Source: Phycisphaerales bacterium
GTDB lineage: Bacteria > Planctomycetota > Phycisphaerae > Phycisphaerales > UBA1924
DNA length: 64,000 nt
Assembly (NCBI GenBank): GCA_027019265.1
Contig: JALUWX010000031.1
Location: 1-64,000, forward strand
Direction of reading: 5' to 3'
This document shows, piece by piece, positions 56,734 through 64,000 of the stretch. Both the position numbers and the translations under genes were made by a program. The notes beneath the pieces were generated by a model. The model searched no databases. It had not been told where the DNA came from and saw nothing but the letters and a program-made list of their open reading frames with translations. Every line of letters starts with the position of its first letter. Within the stretch, counting starts at the first letter, position 1.

Positions 56734-57507
56734 ATGGTTCAACTCGGAGTCAATATCGATCACGTCGCGACGGTGCGCAACGCGCGCTACCCGGGTCAGC
56801 CCGACCCCATCGAATCGGGCGCGGAACCCGACCCCGTCCGCGCCGCGCACGAAGCGGAGCTCGGGGGCGCGGACTCGATCACGGTCCATCTGCGCGAGGA
56901 CCGTCGTCACATCGTCGATCGGGATGTCGCGCTCCTGCGCCGCCTCGTCCAGGTCAAGCTCAACCTGGAGATGGCCGCCACCGACGAGATGGTGGATATC
57001 GCGCGCGAGATCAAGCCCCACACGGCCATGCTTGTCCCCGAAGGGCGCGACGAGGTCACCACCGAAGGAGGGATCGACGCGATCGGTGGGGGAAAGGCCC
57101 TCGCCCGATCCGTGGGGCGCTTGAAAGAATCAGGGCTCATCGTGAGCGCCTTTGTTGATCCCGACGAAGACCAGGTGAAAGCCGCCGCGGACCTCGGGTT
57201 CGATGTGTGCGAGATCCACACGGGTCCGTATGCGCAGGTGTTCCGCGCGACGGGTGGAGATCTCCGGCGCGCCGAGCTGAGAGAAGCGATCTCGCGCGTC
57301 GAGCGCGCAGGCAAAGCCGCGAGCGACAAGGGATTGCGATTCAACGCCGGGCACGCACTCAACTACCACAACACCCACCTCATCGCGCCCCTCGAAGCGC
57401 TCGACGAGCTCCACATCGGTCACGCGATCGTTTCTCGCGCCGTGTTCATCGGGCTCCGGAGCGCGGTCCGTGAAATGAGAGATCTCATCGCGCGGTTTTC
57501 GTCGTGA
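56734..57507 (+). CDS. pdxJ: Pyridoxine 5'-phosphate synthase
   Basis: 257 residues, normal for PdxJ. It starts VQLGVNIDHVATVRNAR with the substrate-binding Asn/Asp/His/Arg set; HLREDRRHI, LNLEMAATDEM, LVPEGRDEVTTEGG, CEIHTGPYA and FNAGHALNYHN are the remaining family blocks around the barrel. It condenses 3-amino-1-hydroxyacetone phosphate with deoxyxylulose phosphate to give pyridoxine phosphate. The second substrate is also the substrate of dxr at 20679. Confidence 0.95.
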   Translation: MVQLGVNIDHVATVRNARYPGQPDPIESGAEPDPVRAAHEAELGGADSITVHLREDRRHIVDRDVALLRRLVQVKLNLEMAATDEMVDIAREIKPHTAMLVPEGRDEVTTEGGIDAIGGGKALARSVGRLKESGLIVSAFVDPDEDQVKAAADLGFDVCEIHTGPYAQVFRATGGDLRRAELREAISRVERAGKAASDKGLRFNAGHALNYHNTHLIAPLEALDELHIGHAIVSRAVFIGLRSAVREMRDLIARFSS

Positions 57508-57539
57508 GGCGCGCTTTGCACTCTTCATCCGATTTTGCC

Positions 57540-57568
57540 TTTGGTCTTCGCGCGAAGACCGTTATGAT
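57540..57568 (+). promoter_or_regulatory. folC promoter with an 18-bp palindromic operator
   Basis: TTTGGT (57540-57545) and TATGAT (57563-57568) are 17 bases apart. The perfect palindrome GGTCTTCGCGCGAAGACC (57543-57560) fills the spacer. ATG 57575 is 6 bases after the -10 box. Confidence 0.5.
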
Positions 57569-57574
57569 CGGACG

Positions 57575-58981
57575 ATGAGCGCTCGGGGACAGAGCACGGG
57601 ATCGCGCGCCAGCGCCACACGCGGGGAAGCCTTCGTCGATCACGACGCGGCCCTCGCCTTCCTCAACGCGCACGCCAACTTCGAACGCGCAAGACGGGGT
57701 GTGAAACAGGAACCCTTCAAGCTCGACCGGATCCGCGCCATCATGGACGCGCTCGGGAACCCCCAGGACACCTATCCCGTCGTCCACATCGCCGGATCAA
57801 AGGGCAAGGGTTCCACCTGCCTCATGCTCGAGAGCATCCTCAGATCATGCGGCTACACCCCCGGGCTCTACACTTCCCCCCACCTCGTCGATGAGCGCGA
57901 GCGGATCCTCATCGGGGGTAGCATGATCTCTCACGACCTCTTCCGATCCTGCATGGGTGAGGTGAAGTCCGCGGCGGAATCCGTCGTCAAAGCGCACGGG
58001 AAAGCCACCTACTTCGAGATCATGACCGCGCTCATGTTCCTCTCCTGCGCCCACGCCGCCGTGGATATCGCGATCCTCGAGACCGGGCTCGGGGGCCGGC
58101 TCGACTGCACCAACATCGTCAATCCCGCCGTCGTCGGGCTCACAAACATCCAGCTCGAGCACACCGATGTTCTTGGAGACACGCTCGAGCAGATCGCGCG
58201 AGAGAAAGCCGGGATCATGAAGCCCGGGTCCGTTGCGTACTCCGTCCCCCAGGACGAGAACGTCATCGGGGTCTTCCGTGAACGCGCGAGCGAGATCGGG
58301 TGCGAGCTCCGTGTCCTCGGGGAAGACATCCTCTACTCGTGCCGATTCCAGTCTTCGACGACCCGAGGCCCGCATCCGCGTGTGTGTGTCGGCGACGGCG
58401 AGGGCTCCTTCGAGCACCTCTCGGTCCCCATGCTCGGGGAACACCAAGCCCCCAACTGCGGGCTCGCGCTCGCGATCGCCATCGAGCTCCGGAAGAACGG
58501 GTTCGACCTCCCCGAGCGGCGCGTCATCGCCGGGCTCGAAGCCACCCCGCGCGTCGGACGTTTGGAGCTCATCCACGAACGCCCCATGGTCATGGTGGAC
58601 GGCGCGCACACCCCGTCGAGCATCGAGCACACACTCCGCGCGGCAGGACAACAGCTCGAATACGACTCACTCGTCGTCATCTTCGGGTGCGCCTCCGACA
58701 AAGACATCGATTCGATGCTCGATGAGCTGGGCAAGGGTGCGGACAAGGTCGTGTTCACCAAGTCCGCGCACAACCCGCGCGCGGCCGACCCCAGAGAACT
58801 CTGCGAACGCTACCGGGAACGCTCACCCAAGATGTGCGAATACCGGGACGACATCGACAGCGCCATCAGCGCCGCAGCGGCGGCCGTCTCCGGGTCCGAC
58901 CTCATCCTCGCGACCGGTTCCTTCTACGTCGCCGGCGAAGTCAAAGCGGCGATTAACCGTCGTGTTTCCCGCGAAACCTGA
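57575..58981 (+). CDS. folC: Folylpolyglutamate synthase / dihydrofolate synthase
   Basis: 468 residues. The ATP P-loop is AGSKGKGSTC (about 71-80); GLYTSPHLVDERERI, ILETGLGGRLDCTN, LEHTDVLGDTLEQIAREKAGI and VDGAHTPSS are the Mur-ligase-fold and folate-binding blocks. It adds glutamate to dihydropteroate and tetrahydrofolates. An N-terminal extension of about 20 residues is polar and could be trimmed if a later start is used. Its promoter has an unusual palindrome, so specific repression is likely. Confidence 0.92.
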   Translation: MSARGQSTGSRASATRGEAFVDHDAALAFLNAHANFERARRGVKQEPFKLDRIRAIMDALGNPQDTYPVVHIAGSKGKGSTCLMLESILRSCGYTPGLYTSPHLVDERERILIGGSMISHDLFRSCMGEVKSAAESVVKAHGKATYFEIMTALMFLSCAHAAVDIAILETGLGGRLDCTNIVNPAVVGLTNIQLEHTDVLGDTLEQIAREKAGIMKPGSVAYSVPQDENVIGVFRERASEIGCELRVLGEDILYSCRFQSSTTRGPHPRVCVGDGEGSFEHLSVPMLGEHQAPNCGLALAIAIELRKNGFDLPERRVIAGLEATPRVGRLELIHERPMVMVDGAHTPSSIEHTLRAAGQQLEYDSLVVIFGCASDKDIDSMLDELGKGADKVVFTKSAHNPRAADPRELCERYRERSPKMCEYRDDIDSAISAAAAAVSGSDLILATGSFYVAGEVKAAINRRVSRET

Positions 58982-59090
58982 ATAGATTCCCGTCGGTACA
59001 CCCACCACGCGCACCCGTCCGACCTAGGGTGTCGTCGCGGCGCACCATCTCATCGCCGCACCAACACACACAGACCAAAGGGAGTCCGCG

Positions 59091-60593
59091 ATGTTCGATT
59101 CCGTCTCGATCGCAAGCAGAGGCAACGCCGAAGTCCTCATCATCGGCCAGTTCAAAGGGCAGTCGCTCGACGCCGACACCAAGAAGCTCGATCCCGAGGG
59201 TGTCGCGCTCTCAGCAACCAAGCGCGCCGAAGCGAGCGGCGAAGTCGGCTCCGTCCTCACCGCGTTCCCCTCATCACCAAAGAAAAGCGAGCCCAACCGG
59301 GTCCTCATCGTCGGGCTCGGGGACAAAGCCGATTTCAGCACCGGCGCCCTCCGCAACGTCGGCGCCGCCATCGGCCGGGCGCTCGCCGGCGCGAAAGCCA
59401 CCAGCGCCACCATCGCGCTCGACAGCGCCCTCTCCAAACTCGCGAAGTCCAAACAGCCCAGCGCCCACGACACGGGCGCGATGCTGGGCGAAGGGCTCGG
59501 GCTCATCTCCTGGACCTACGACGACCTCAAGGGCACCGCGAACCCCGCGCCCAAGCGTGATAAGCTCAAGATCATCTCCGATGACGCCAAACTCCGCGCG
59601 GGTCTCGAACGAGGGCTCGCGCTCGCCGAGGGCTCCAACGAAGCCCGCCGACTCTCCCAGACCCCCCCGAACATCGCGACCACCTCGTGGATCGCTTCGG
59701 AAGCCAAGAAGATGGCGCGCAAGGTCGGGCTCAAGTGCACCGTCATCCAGGGCAAGGCGCTCGAGGACGAGCAGCTCGTCGGGCTCATCAACGTCGGGAA
59801 GGCCTCGGAGAACAAGCCCTGTCTCATCCGACTCGAGTACACCCCCGCGCGCGGCGCGTCCAAGCGACCCATCGTTCTCGTCGGGAAGACCATGACCTAC
59901 GACTCCGGCGGGCTCTCCATCAAGGTCGGCGGCGGCATGCGCGGCATGAAGCGCGATAAGGACGGCGGATGCGCCGTCTTCGGCGCCATGCACGCCATCG
60001 CGACCACCATCAAACCCAACCGTCCCGTCGTCGCGCTCCTCTCCTGCGCCGAGAACTCCATCTCCGACGAGGCCTATCGACCAGACGATGTCATCACCTT
60101 CCGCAACGGGGTCACCGTCGAGGTCACCAACACCGACGCCGAAGGCCGGCTCGTCATGGCCGACGCGCTCTGTTGGGCCTGCGACAAGGAGAACCCCGAG
60201 TACGTCGTCGATACCGCGACCCTCACGGGCGGGGTCGTCGTCGCGCTGGGCTCCGTCTACGCCGGGCTCTGGTCCAACGACGACGCCCTCGCGGGCAAGG
60301 TCGAGTGCGCCGCCGCCGGTTCGGACGAACGCGTCTGGCGCCTCCCCCTCCACCCCGACTACAAAGCCATGATGAAGTCCCCCGTCGCGGACATCGTCAA
60401 CAGCGCCCCCGTCCGGGAAGCCCACCCCATCCAAGGGGCGGCCTTCCTCGAGCACTTCGTCGCTGACGGGGTCAAGTGGGCGCACCTCGACATCGCCGGG
60501 ACCCACGCGACGGACAAGGACTCGGGGTGCTTCATCCCCGGCCCCACCGGATTCGGGGCGCGACTCCTCGCGAACCTCGTCGAACAGGGCTGA
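59091..60593 (+). CDS. pepA: Leucyl aminopeptidase (M17)
   Basis: 500 residues; aaagggag precedes ATG 59091. The C-terminal catalytic domain holds the two-metal site and active residues: VGKTMTYDSGGLSIK (Lys, Asp), SCAENSISDEAYRPDD, NTDAEGRLVMADAL (Asp, Glu, Arg) and the late AHLDIAGTHA. The N-terminal 170 residues are the usual macrodomain-like part. It removes N-terminal residues from peptides in the cytoplasm, as a hexamer. No signal peptide is present. Confidence 0.93.
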   Translation: MFDSVSIASRGNAEVLIIGQFKGQSLDADTKKLDPEGVALSATKRAEASGEVGSVLTAFPSSPKKSEPNRVLIVGLGDKADFSTGALRNVGAAIGRALAGAKATSATIALDSALSKLAKSKQPSAHDTGAMLGEGLGLISWTYDDLKGTANPAPKRDKLKIISDDAKLRAGLERGLALAEGSNEARRLSQTPPNIATTSWIASEAKKMARKVGLKCTVIQGKALEDEQLVGLINVGKASENKPCLIRLEYTPARGASKRPIVLVGKTMTYDSGGLSIKVGGGMRGMKRDKDGGCAVFGAMHAIATTIKPNRPVVALLSCAENSISDEAYRPDDVITFRNGVTVEVTNTDAEGRLVMADALCWACDKENPEYVVDTATLTGGVVVALGSVYAGLWSNDDALAGKVECAAAGSDERVWRLPLHPDYKAMMKSPVADIVNSAPVREAHPIQGAAFLEHFVADGVKWAHLDIAGTHATDKDSGCFIPGPTGFGARLLANLVEQG

Positions 60594-60607
60594 TCCCCGG
60601 ATAACGC

Positions 60608-60636
60608 TTGCTTCAGACCCACAGCGGCGCGATGAT
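60608..60636 (+). promoter_or_regulatory. Promoter of the GH13 amylase gene
   Basis: TTGCTT (60608-60613), a 17-base spacer and GATGAT (60631-60636). ATG 60643 follows after 6 bases, so the message would be leaderless. Confidence 0.45.
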
Positions 60637-60642
60637 CGTCCC

Positions 60643-62250
60643 ATGACGACACGCGCCGCTTTCGTTTTTGTCGCCCTCTCTCTCCTCACCCCCCTCGCGC
60701 TCGGCGCGCCCGAACCGGACTGGTGGGAGGACTCGGTCTTCTACGAGATCTTCGTGCGCTCCTTCGCCGATTCGACCGAGGGACCCCTCGCAAACGACGG
60801 GGTGGGGGACCTCCAAGGGCTCATCACCAAGCTCGACTACCTCAACGACAACGACCCGAACACCGACAAAGACCTCGGAATCAACGCGATCTGGCTCATG
60901 CCCATCGCGCAGTCCCCCAGCTACCACGGGTACGACGTCACCGACTACGCGCGGATCGACGACGAGTACGGGACCAACGACGACTTCCGTCGGCTCGTCG
61001 ATGAGTGCCACGCGCGCGGGATCCGCGTCATCGTGGACCTCGTCCTCAACCACTCCTCCCACGAGCACCCCTGGTTCATCGAAGCATCGTCCGATCCCGA
61101 GAGCCCCAAACGCGACTGGTACACCTGGTCCGACGACGACCCCGGATACCGGGGACCCTGGGGACAGCAGGTCTGGCACCGCGCCTCGCGCGACGACAAC
61201 GCGCCCTTCTATTACGGCTGCTTCTCCAGACAGATGCCCGACCTCAACGTCCAGAACGAAGATCTCACGCGCGAACTCAAGGACATCGCGCGATTCTGGA
61301 TCGAGGACATGAACGTCGATGGGTTCCGCCTCGATGCGATCAAACACATGATCGAGAACGGGGAGCAACAAGAGAACACCCAAGACACCATCGACTGGCT
61401 CGAGGACTTCCATACCTACTGCGAATCCCTCAAGCCCGACTTCTTCGCCGTGGGCGAGGTCTGGTCGAGCACCGACCAGGTGAAGCGGTACATCCCCAAG
61501 GCCGTGGATACCGCGTTCGAGTTCGACCTCTCCGGCGCGATCATCCACGGGCTCAACGAGGGCAAGGCCCAGCCCATCATCGATCGGATGAAGCTCATCA
61601 CCAGCGCCTACGACACCCCCGTCGCGACCTTCCTCACCAACCACGACCAGGCGCGCCTCATGACCCAGCTCCGAGAGGACGAGCCCGCCGCAACGGTCGC
61701 CGCGTCCATCCTCCTCACCCTCCCCGGGGTCCCCTTCCTGTACTACGGCGAAGAGATCGGGCACACCGGCGCCAAGCCCGACCCCAACATCCGCACCCCA
61801 ATGCAATGGGACGCGCAGGGCGAAGGCTTCTCAACCACCAAACCCTGGCGCGACCCGCAGCCCGACTCGGACACACGGAACGTCGAGTCCATGCGCTACG
61901 GGAACACGCTCCTGAAGCACTACATCCGGATGATCAAACTCCGCCACGACAACCCCGCGCTGTCCCACGGGCGCACCACGATCCTCACCCCCGACCACCC
62001 CGCGATCCTCGCCTTCGAGCGCGAAACCGAAGACCAGCGACTCCTGATCGTCATCAACACCTCCGACGAGGGCGCGTACCAGTTCCGGGTCCCCCTGTCG
62101 CGCCCGGGAATCATGGGCCGGGAAATCCAAGACCGGTCCGCCGTCTTCGGCACAACCCCGATCAACATCCCCGGGGTTTGGATGGGCGGAGCCATCGCCC
62201 CCCACGACACCGTCATCTTCGAACTCAACGAGCCGGGCTCAGGCGGCTGA
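60643..62250 (+). CDS. Secreted alpha-amylase family (GH13) enzyme
   Basis: 535 residues with a signal peptide (about 1-22, ending L-G-A). The GH13 conserved regions are VIVDLVLNHSSHEHPWF, VDGFRLDAIKHM (nucleophile Asp), FFAVGEVWSS (acid/base Glu) and FLTNHDQAR. The C-terminal beta domain runs from about 430. The pattern fits an alpha-glucosidase or cyclomaltodextrinase-like subfamily; the substrate is uncertain. With the GH57 gene at 4458 it makes a second alpha-glucan enzyme, here on the outer side of the membrane. Confidence 0.92.
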   Translation: MTTRAAFVFVALSLLTPLALGAPEPDWWEDSVFYEIFVRSFADSTEGPLANDGVGDLQGLITKLDYLNDNDPNTDKDLGINAIWLMPIAQSPSYHGYDVTDYARIDDEYGTNDDFRRLVDECHARGIRVIVDLVLNHSSHEHPWFIEASSDPESPKRDWYTWSDDDPGYRGPWGQQVWHRASRDDNAPFYYGCFSRQMPDLNVQNEDLTRELKDIARFWIEDMNVDGFRLDAIKHMIENGEQQENTQDTIDWLEDFHTYCESLKPDFFAVGEVWSSTDQVKRYIPKAVDTAFEFDLSGAIIHGLNEGKAQPIIDRMKLITSAYDTPVATFLTNHDQARLMTQLREDEPAATVAASILLTLPGVPFLYYGEEIGHTGAKPDPNIRTPMQWDAQGEGFSTTKPWRDPQPDSDTRNVESMRYGNTLLKHYIRMIKLRHDNPALSHGRTTILTPDHPAILAFERETEDQRLLIVINTSDEGAYQFRVPLSRPGIMGREIQDRSAVFGTTPINIPGVWMGGAIAPHDTVIFELNEPGSGG

Positions 62251-62252
62251 AC

Positions 62253-63473
62253 TCAGTGCGAACACCCACACGACGAACTCGCCGTTGACTTGGATGAGCC
62301 CTTCGTCGAGCAGCACGACCCACCCGCGCTCTTCTGCGGCGCAACCCCCCGCGCGACGAGCCACCCGTTCATCTTCATGCCCAGCGCCCACGCGAGCAGC
62401 ACGATCATCCCGACCGCGCTCACATCCTTAACCACACCCCACGCGCCGGCGCCGTGCTCGTGCGCATGCGCGCCGTGGTCCGCGAGCACGATCGACTGCG
62501 CCAGCAGCGCATCGAACGCGACCCCCGCGCCCAGCGCGAACAGCGCGATCGTGACGAGGTAGATCACGAGGGACCGAATACCGAGATCCTTGATGAGCCA
62601 GCTCATCGTCGCCGTGTTCGTCGCGGGCCCCGCGAGCAGCAGCACCAGCGCCGCGCCGGGAGACAGCCCCGCGACCACCAGCGAATACGCGAGCGGGGTC
62701 GAACTCGTCGCGCAGATGTACAACGGGATCCCGACCACCAGCATCGCGAGCTTCGGGACGATCCCGGTTCCCGCGTGCTCCTCGATCCACCCCGTCGGGA
62801 CGAGCGCCCCGATGATCGCCGCGAGCACGATCCCGATCGTCAGCCACAGCGCCAGGTCCTTGAGCATGGTCCCGAACCCGTGCCCGAGCGCCGTCCCGAT
62901 CCTCTGCCCGAACCGGGGTTTCGTCACGGGCGCGAGCACGTTGAGCGACACATCACCCTTTGTGGATCCGGACGAACAGCAATCCCCCGACGTTGGCTCC
63001 GTCGTATGCGAACAGCACGACCCTTTCGCTTCGTGCGATGTTTCCTTCACCGAGCCATCCTCATCATCATCCCGACCCGTCAGGTTGATCAAGACCCCGG
63101 CCGTCAATGCCGTCAGCACCGCGACCACCGGCCGGGTGAACGCGTACACCGGCCCGAACAGCCCCCACGTCAGCGGGATCGATTCCTCACCCGTCTGCGG
63201 CGTCGAGATCGCGAACGCCGCGCTCGCGCCCTTGCTCGCGCCTCCCCGGCGCAAACCCGAAGCCACCGGGATCACCGAGCACGAACACAACGGCATCGGG
63301 ATCCCGAGCAGCGAAGCCTTCACCACCGAGCCCAAGCCCCGGCCCCCCAGGTGCTTGAGCATCAGGTCCCTCGGGACAAAGGCATGCACCAACCCCGCGA
63401 GCATGAAGCCGAAAATCAGCCACACGCTCGACTCACGGAGAATCATCCAAAGCTCAGCAAAAAAGTCAGCCAT
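62253..63473 (-). CDS. SO_0444-family Cu/Zn efflux permease
   Basis: 406 residues with about ten membrane segments. PLCSCSVIPVASGLRRGGAS (about 60-79) is the family signature, a DUF318/PF03773-type permease; the second half repeats it as ICATSSTPLAYSLV. Cys-rich soluble stretches occur in the middle loop (CCSH, DCCSSG) and at the C-terminus (GGSCCST, SSCGCSH), suited to binding soft metals. Efflux of copper or zinc is the proposed role. TATCAT (minus strand, 63480-63485) lies 6 bases before the ATG. No ArsR/CsoR regulator is adjacent. Confidence 0.85.
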   Translation of the reverse strand: MADFFAELWMILRESSVWLIFGFMLAGLVHAFVPRDLMLKHLGGRGLGSVVKASLLGIPMPLCSCSVIPVASGLRRGGASKGASAAFAISTPQTGEESIPLTWGLFGPVYAFTRPVVAVLTALTAGVLINLTGRDDDEDGSVKETSHEAKGSCCSHTTEPTSGDCCSSGSTKGDVSLNVLAPVTKPRFGQRIGTALGHGFGTMLKDLALWLTIGIVLAAIIGALVPTGWIEEHAGTGIVPKLAMLVVGIPLYICATSSTPLAYSLVVAGLSPGAALVLLLAGPATNTATMSWLIKDLGIRSLVIYLVTIALFALGAGVAFDALLAQSIVLADHGAHAHEHGAGAWGVVKDVSAVGMIVLLAWALGMKMNGWLVARGVAPQKSAGGSCCSTKGSSKSTASSSCGCSH

Positions 63474-63479
63474 ACCTCA

Positions 63480-63485
63480 ATGATA
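63480..63485 (-). promoter_or_regulatory. -10-like box 6 nt before the permease start
   Basis: TATCAT on the minus strand, then 6 bases (TGAGGT) and ATG 63473. Confidence 0.35.
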
Positions 63486-63525
63486 TGGCCGACCCGATGT
63501 GCTTTATTCAGTTGACCGATCCGGC

Positions 63526-64000
63526 TCAGCGCCGACGGCGTCCCACAAACACCCCTCCGAGCCCGAGAACCGCGATCGCGCCCGGCGCAGGGACCAGCGA
63601 AGCGTCTGTGACACTCCCGAACAGGATCGGGAGCAGGAACTGATTCTGATCCGAGTTCATGGAGAACGCGCGGAACAGATCGAAGTCGTTGAGATGGAAG
63701 CTCGTCGGGAGACTCGACCCGATCGGAGCGATCGATTCGAACTGGATCCCGGCGTCCACACCCAGCGCGTCGTTCGTCCCGCTCATCGAGATCAAGCCGT
63801 TCTCGAACTGGGTGGTCCCCACGATGATCCGGATCGTATCGAACGAGAACGTGTTCGCGCCCAACGTGAACGACGACGTGGAGCCATCGAGTTCGTACCG
63901 AGCGATCCCCCCATCGATCTCATACGGGAGCGCATCCGAGTCGTAGCTGAACGAGAACGACACGTCCGACAGCACCGATTCCCCGGCGAACGGGAACTGA
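63526..64000 (-). CDS. Secreted beta-rich protein with PEP-CTERM-like tail (5' end outside the window)
   Basis: The frame remains open through base 64000 (reading Q-F-P-F-A-G-E-S before the in-window GTG at 63975), so only the C-terminal 157 or so residues are visible. They are polar and beta-rich, typical of choice-of-anchor domains. The end V-P-A-P-G-A, a 15-residue hydrophobic stretch and R-R-R-R is a variant PEP-CTERM sorting signal, cleaved by an exosortase in related systems. This is a different surface-targeting scheme from the dockerin-like tails in the centre of the window. Confidence 0.75.
   Translation of the reverse strand, partial: QFPFAGESVLSDVSFSFSYDSDALPYEIDGGIARYELDGSTSSFTLGANTFSFDTIRIIVGTTQFENGLISMSGTNDALGVDAGIQFESIAPIGSSLPTSFHLNDFDLFRAFSMNSDQNQFLLPILFGSVTDASLVPAPGAIAVLGLGGVFVGRRRR

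Noticed and set aside
1-64000. tRNA, rRNA, CRISPR arrays, transposases or prophage
   Set aside because: Reading through intergenic regions showed no cloverleaf, no regularly spaced repeats and no transposase or integrase motifs. A tRNAscan or Infernal run would be needed to exclude small RNAs formally.

Overview
The window looks like chromosome from a planctomycete of the class Phycisphaerae. It is GC-rich. Eleven consecutive secreted proteins end in the same roughly 55-residue dockerin-like module built on D-x-N-x-D-G-x-x-D-F-F-D loops and finishing in Gly-Cys-Pro; from memory this matches the family named 'GC-type dockerin domain-anchored protein' in Phycisphaerales. A variant PEP-CTERM-like tail at the right edge and a SPINDLY/O-GlcNAc-transferase-like gene fit the same group. 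I saw no rRNA, tRNA, CRISPR array or insertion sequence.

Layout. 1-2.4 kb: a sigma-region-4-like protein, a Cys-rich membrane protein, an HMA-domain lipoprotein and a beta-barrel protein, probably metal-related. 2.45-4.46 kb: an AT-richer islet holding a DUF5131 three-Cys protein and its partner TcmP. 4.46-11.1 kb: a GH57 amylase and an operon lptF - GT39 transferase - PAP2 phosphatase - lptG for lipopolysaccharide export and modification. 11.1-16 kb: a small membrane protein, cysS, a PAS-LuxR regulator, and a ybeY - CNNM transporter operon. 16-26.7 kb: a sugar epimerase, two convergent sulfotransferases, and an operon rne - dxr - TPR/O-GlcNAc transferase - sulfotransferase, preceded by ptsI. 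26.9-28.1 kb: rho with an unusual RNA-binding domain. 28.2-51 kb: the dockerin-tagged secretome, interrupted only by an ArsR-like regulator. It comprises an INDxGxVxF-repeat protein, a serine hydrolase, a Cys-rich protein, a di-haem peroxidase, a PQQ-type sugar dehydrogenase, a giant beta-helix protein, a small protein, a pentahaem cytochrome and three subtilisin-like proteases. 51.4-63.5 kb: a 2-hydroxyacid dehydrogenase, HU, trpE, a secreted unknown, pdxJ, folC, leucyl aminopeptidase, a GH13 amylase and a SO_0444-type metal permease. The window closes inside a PEP-CTERM-like protein.

How the parts fit. The central cluster encodes an extracellular set of proteases, redox enzymes and adhesin-like proteins that share one C-terminal calcium-binding tag, mostly as single-gene units with Shine-Dalgarno leaders and hairpin terminators. 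Several housekeeping genes instead have a -10-like hexamer 5-6 nt before the start codon, suggesting leaderless mRNAs. Base composition changes across the window: the + strand is G-rich on the left and C-rich on the right even inside minus-strand genes, as expected at a replication terminus or an inversion boundary.
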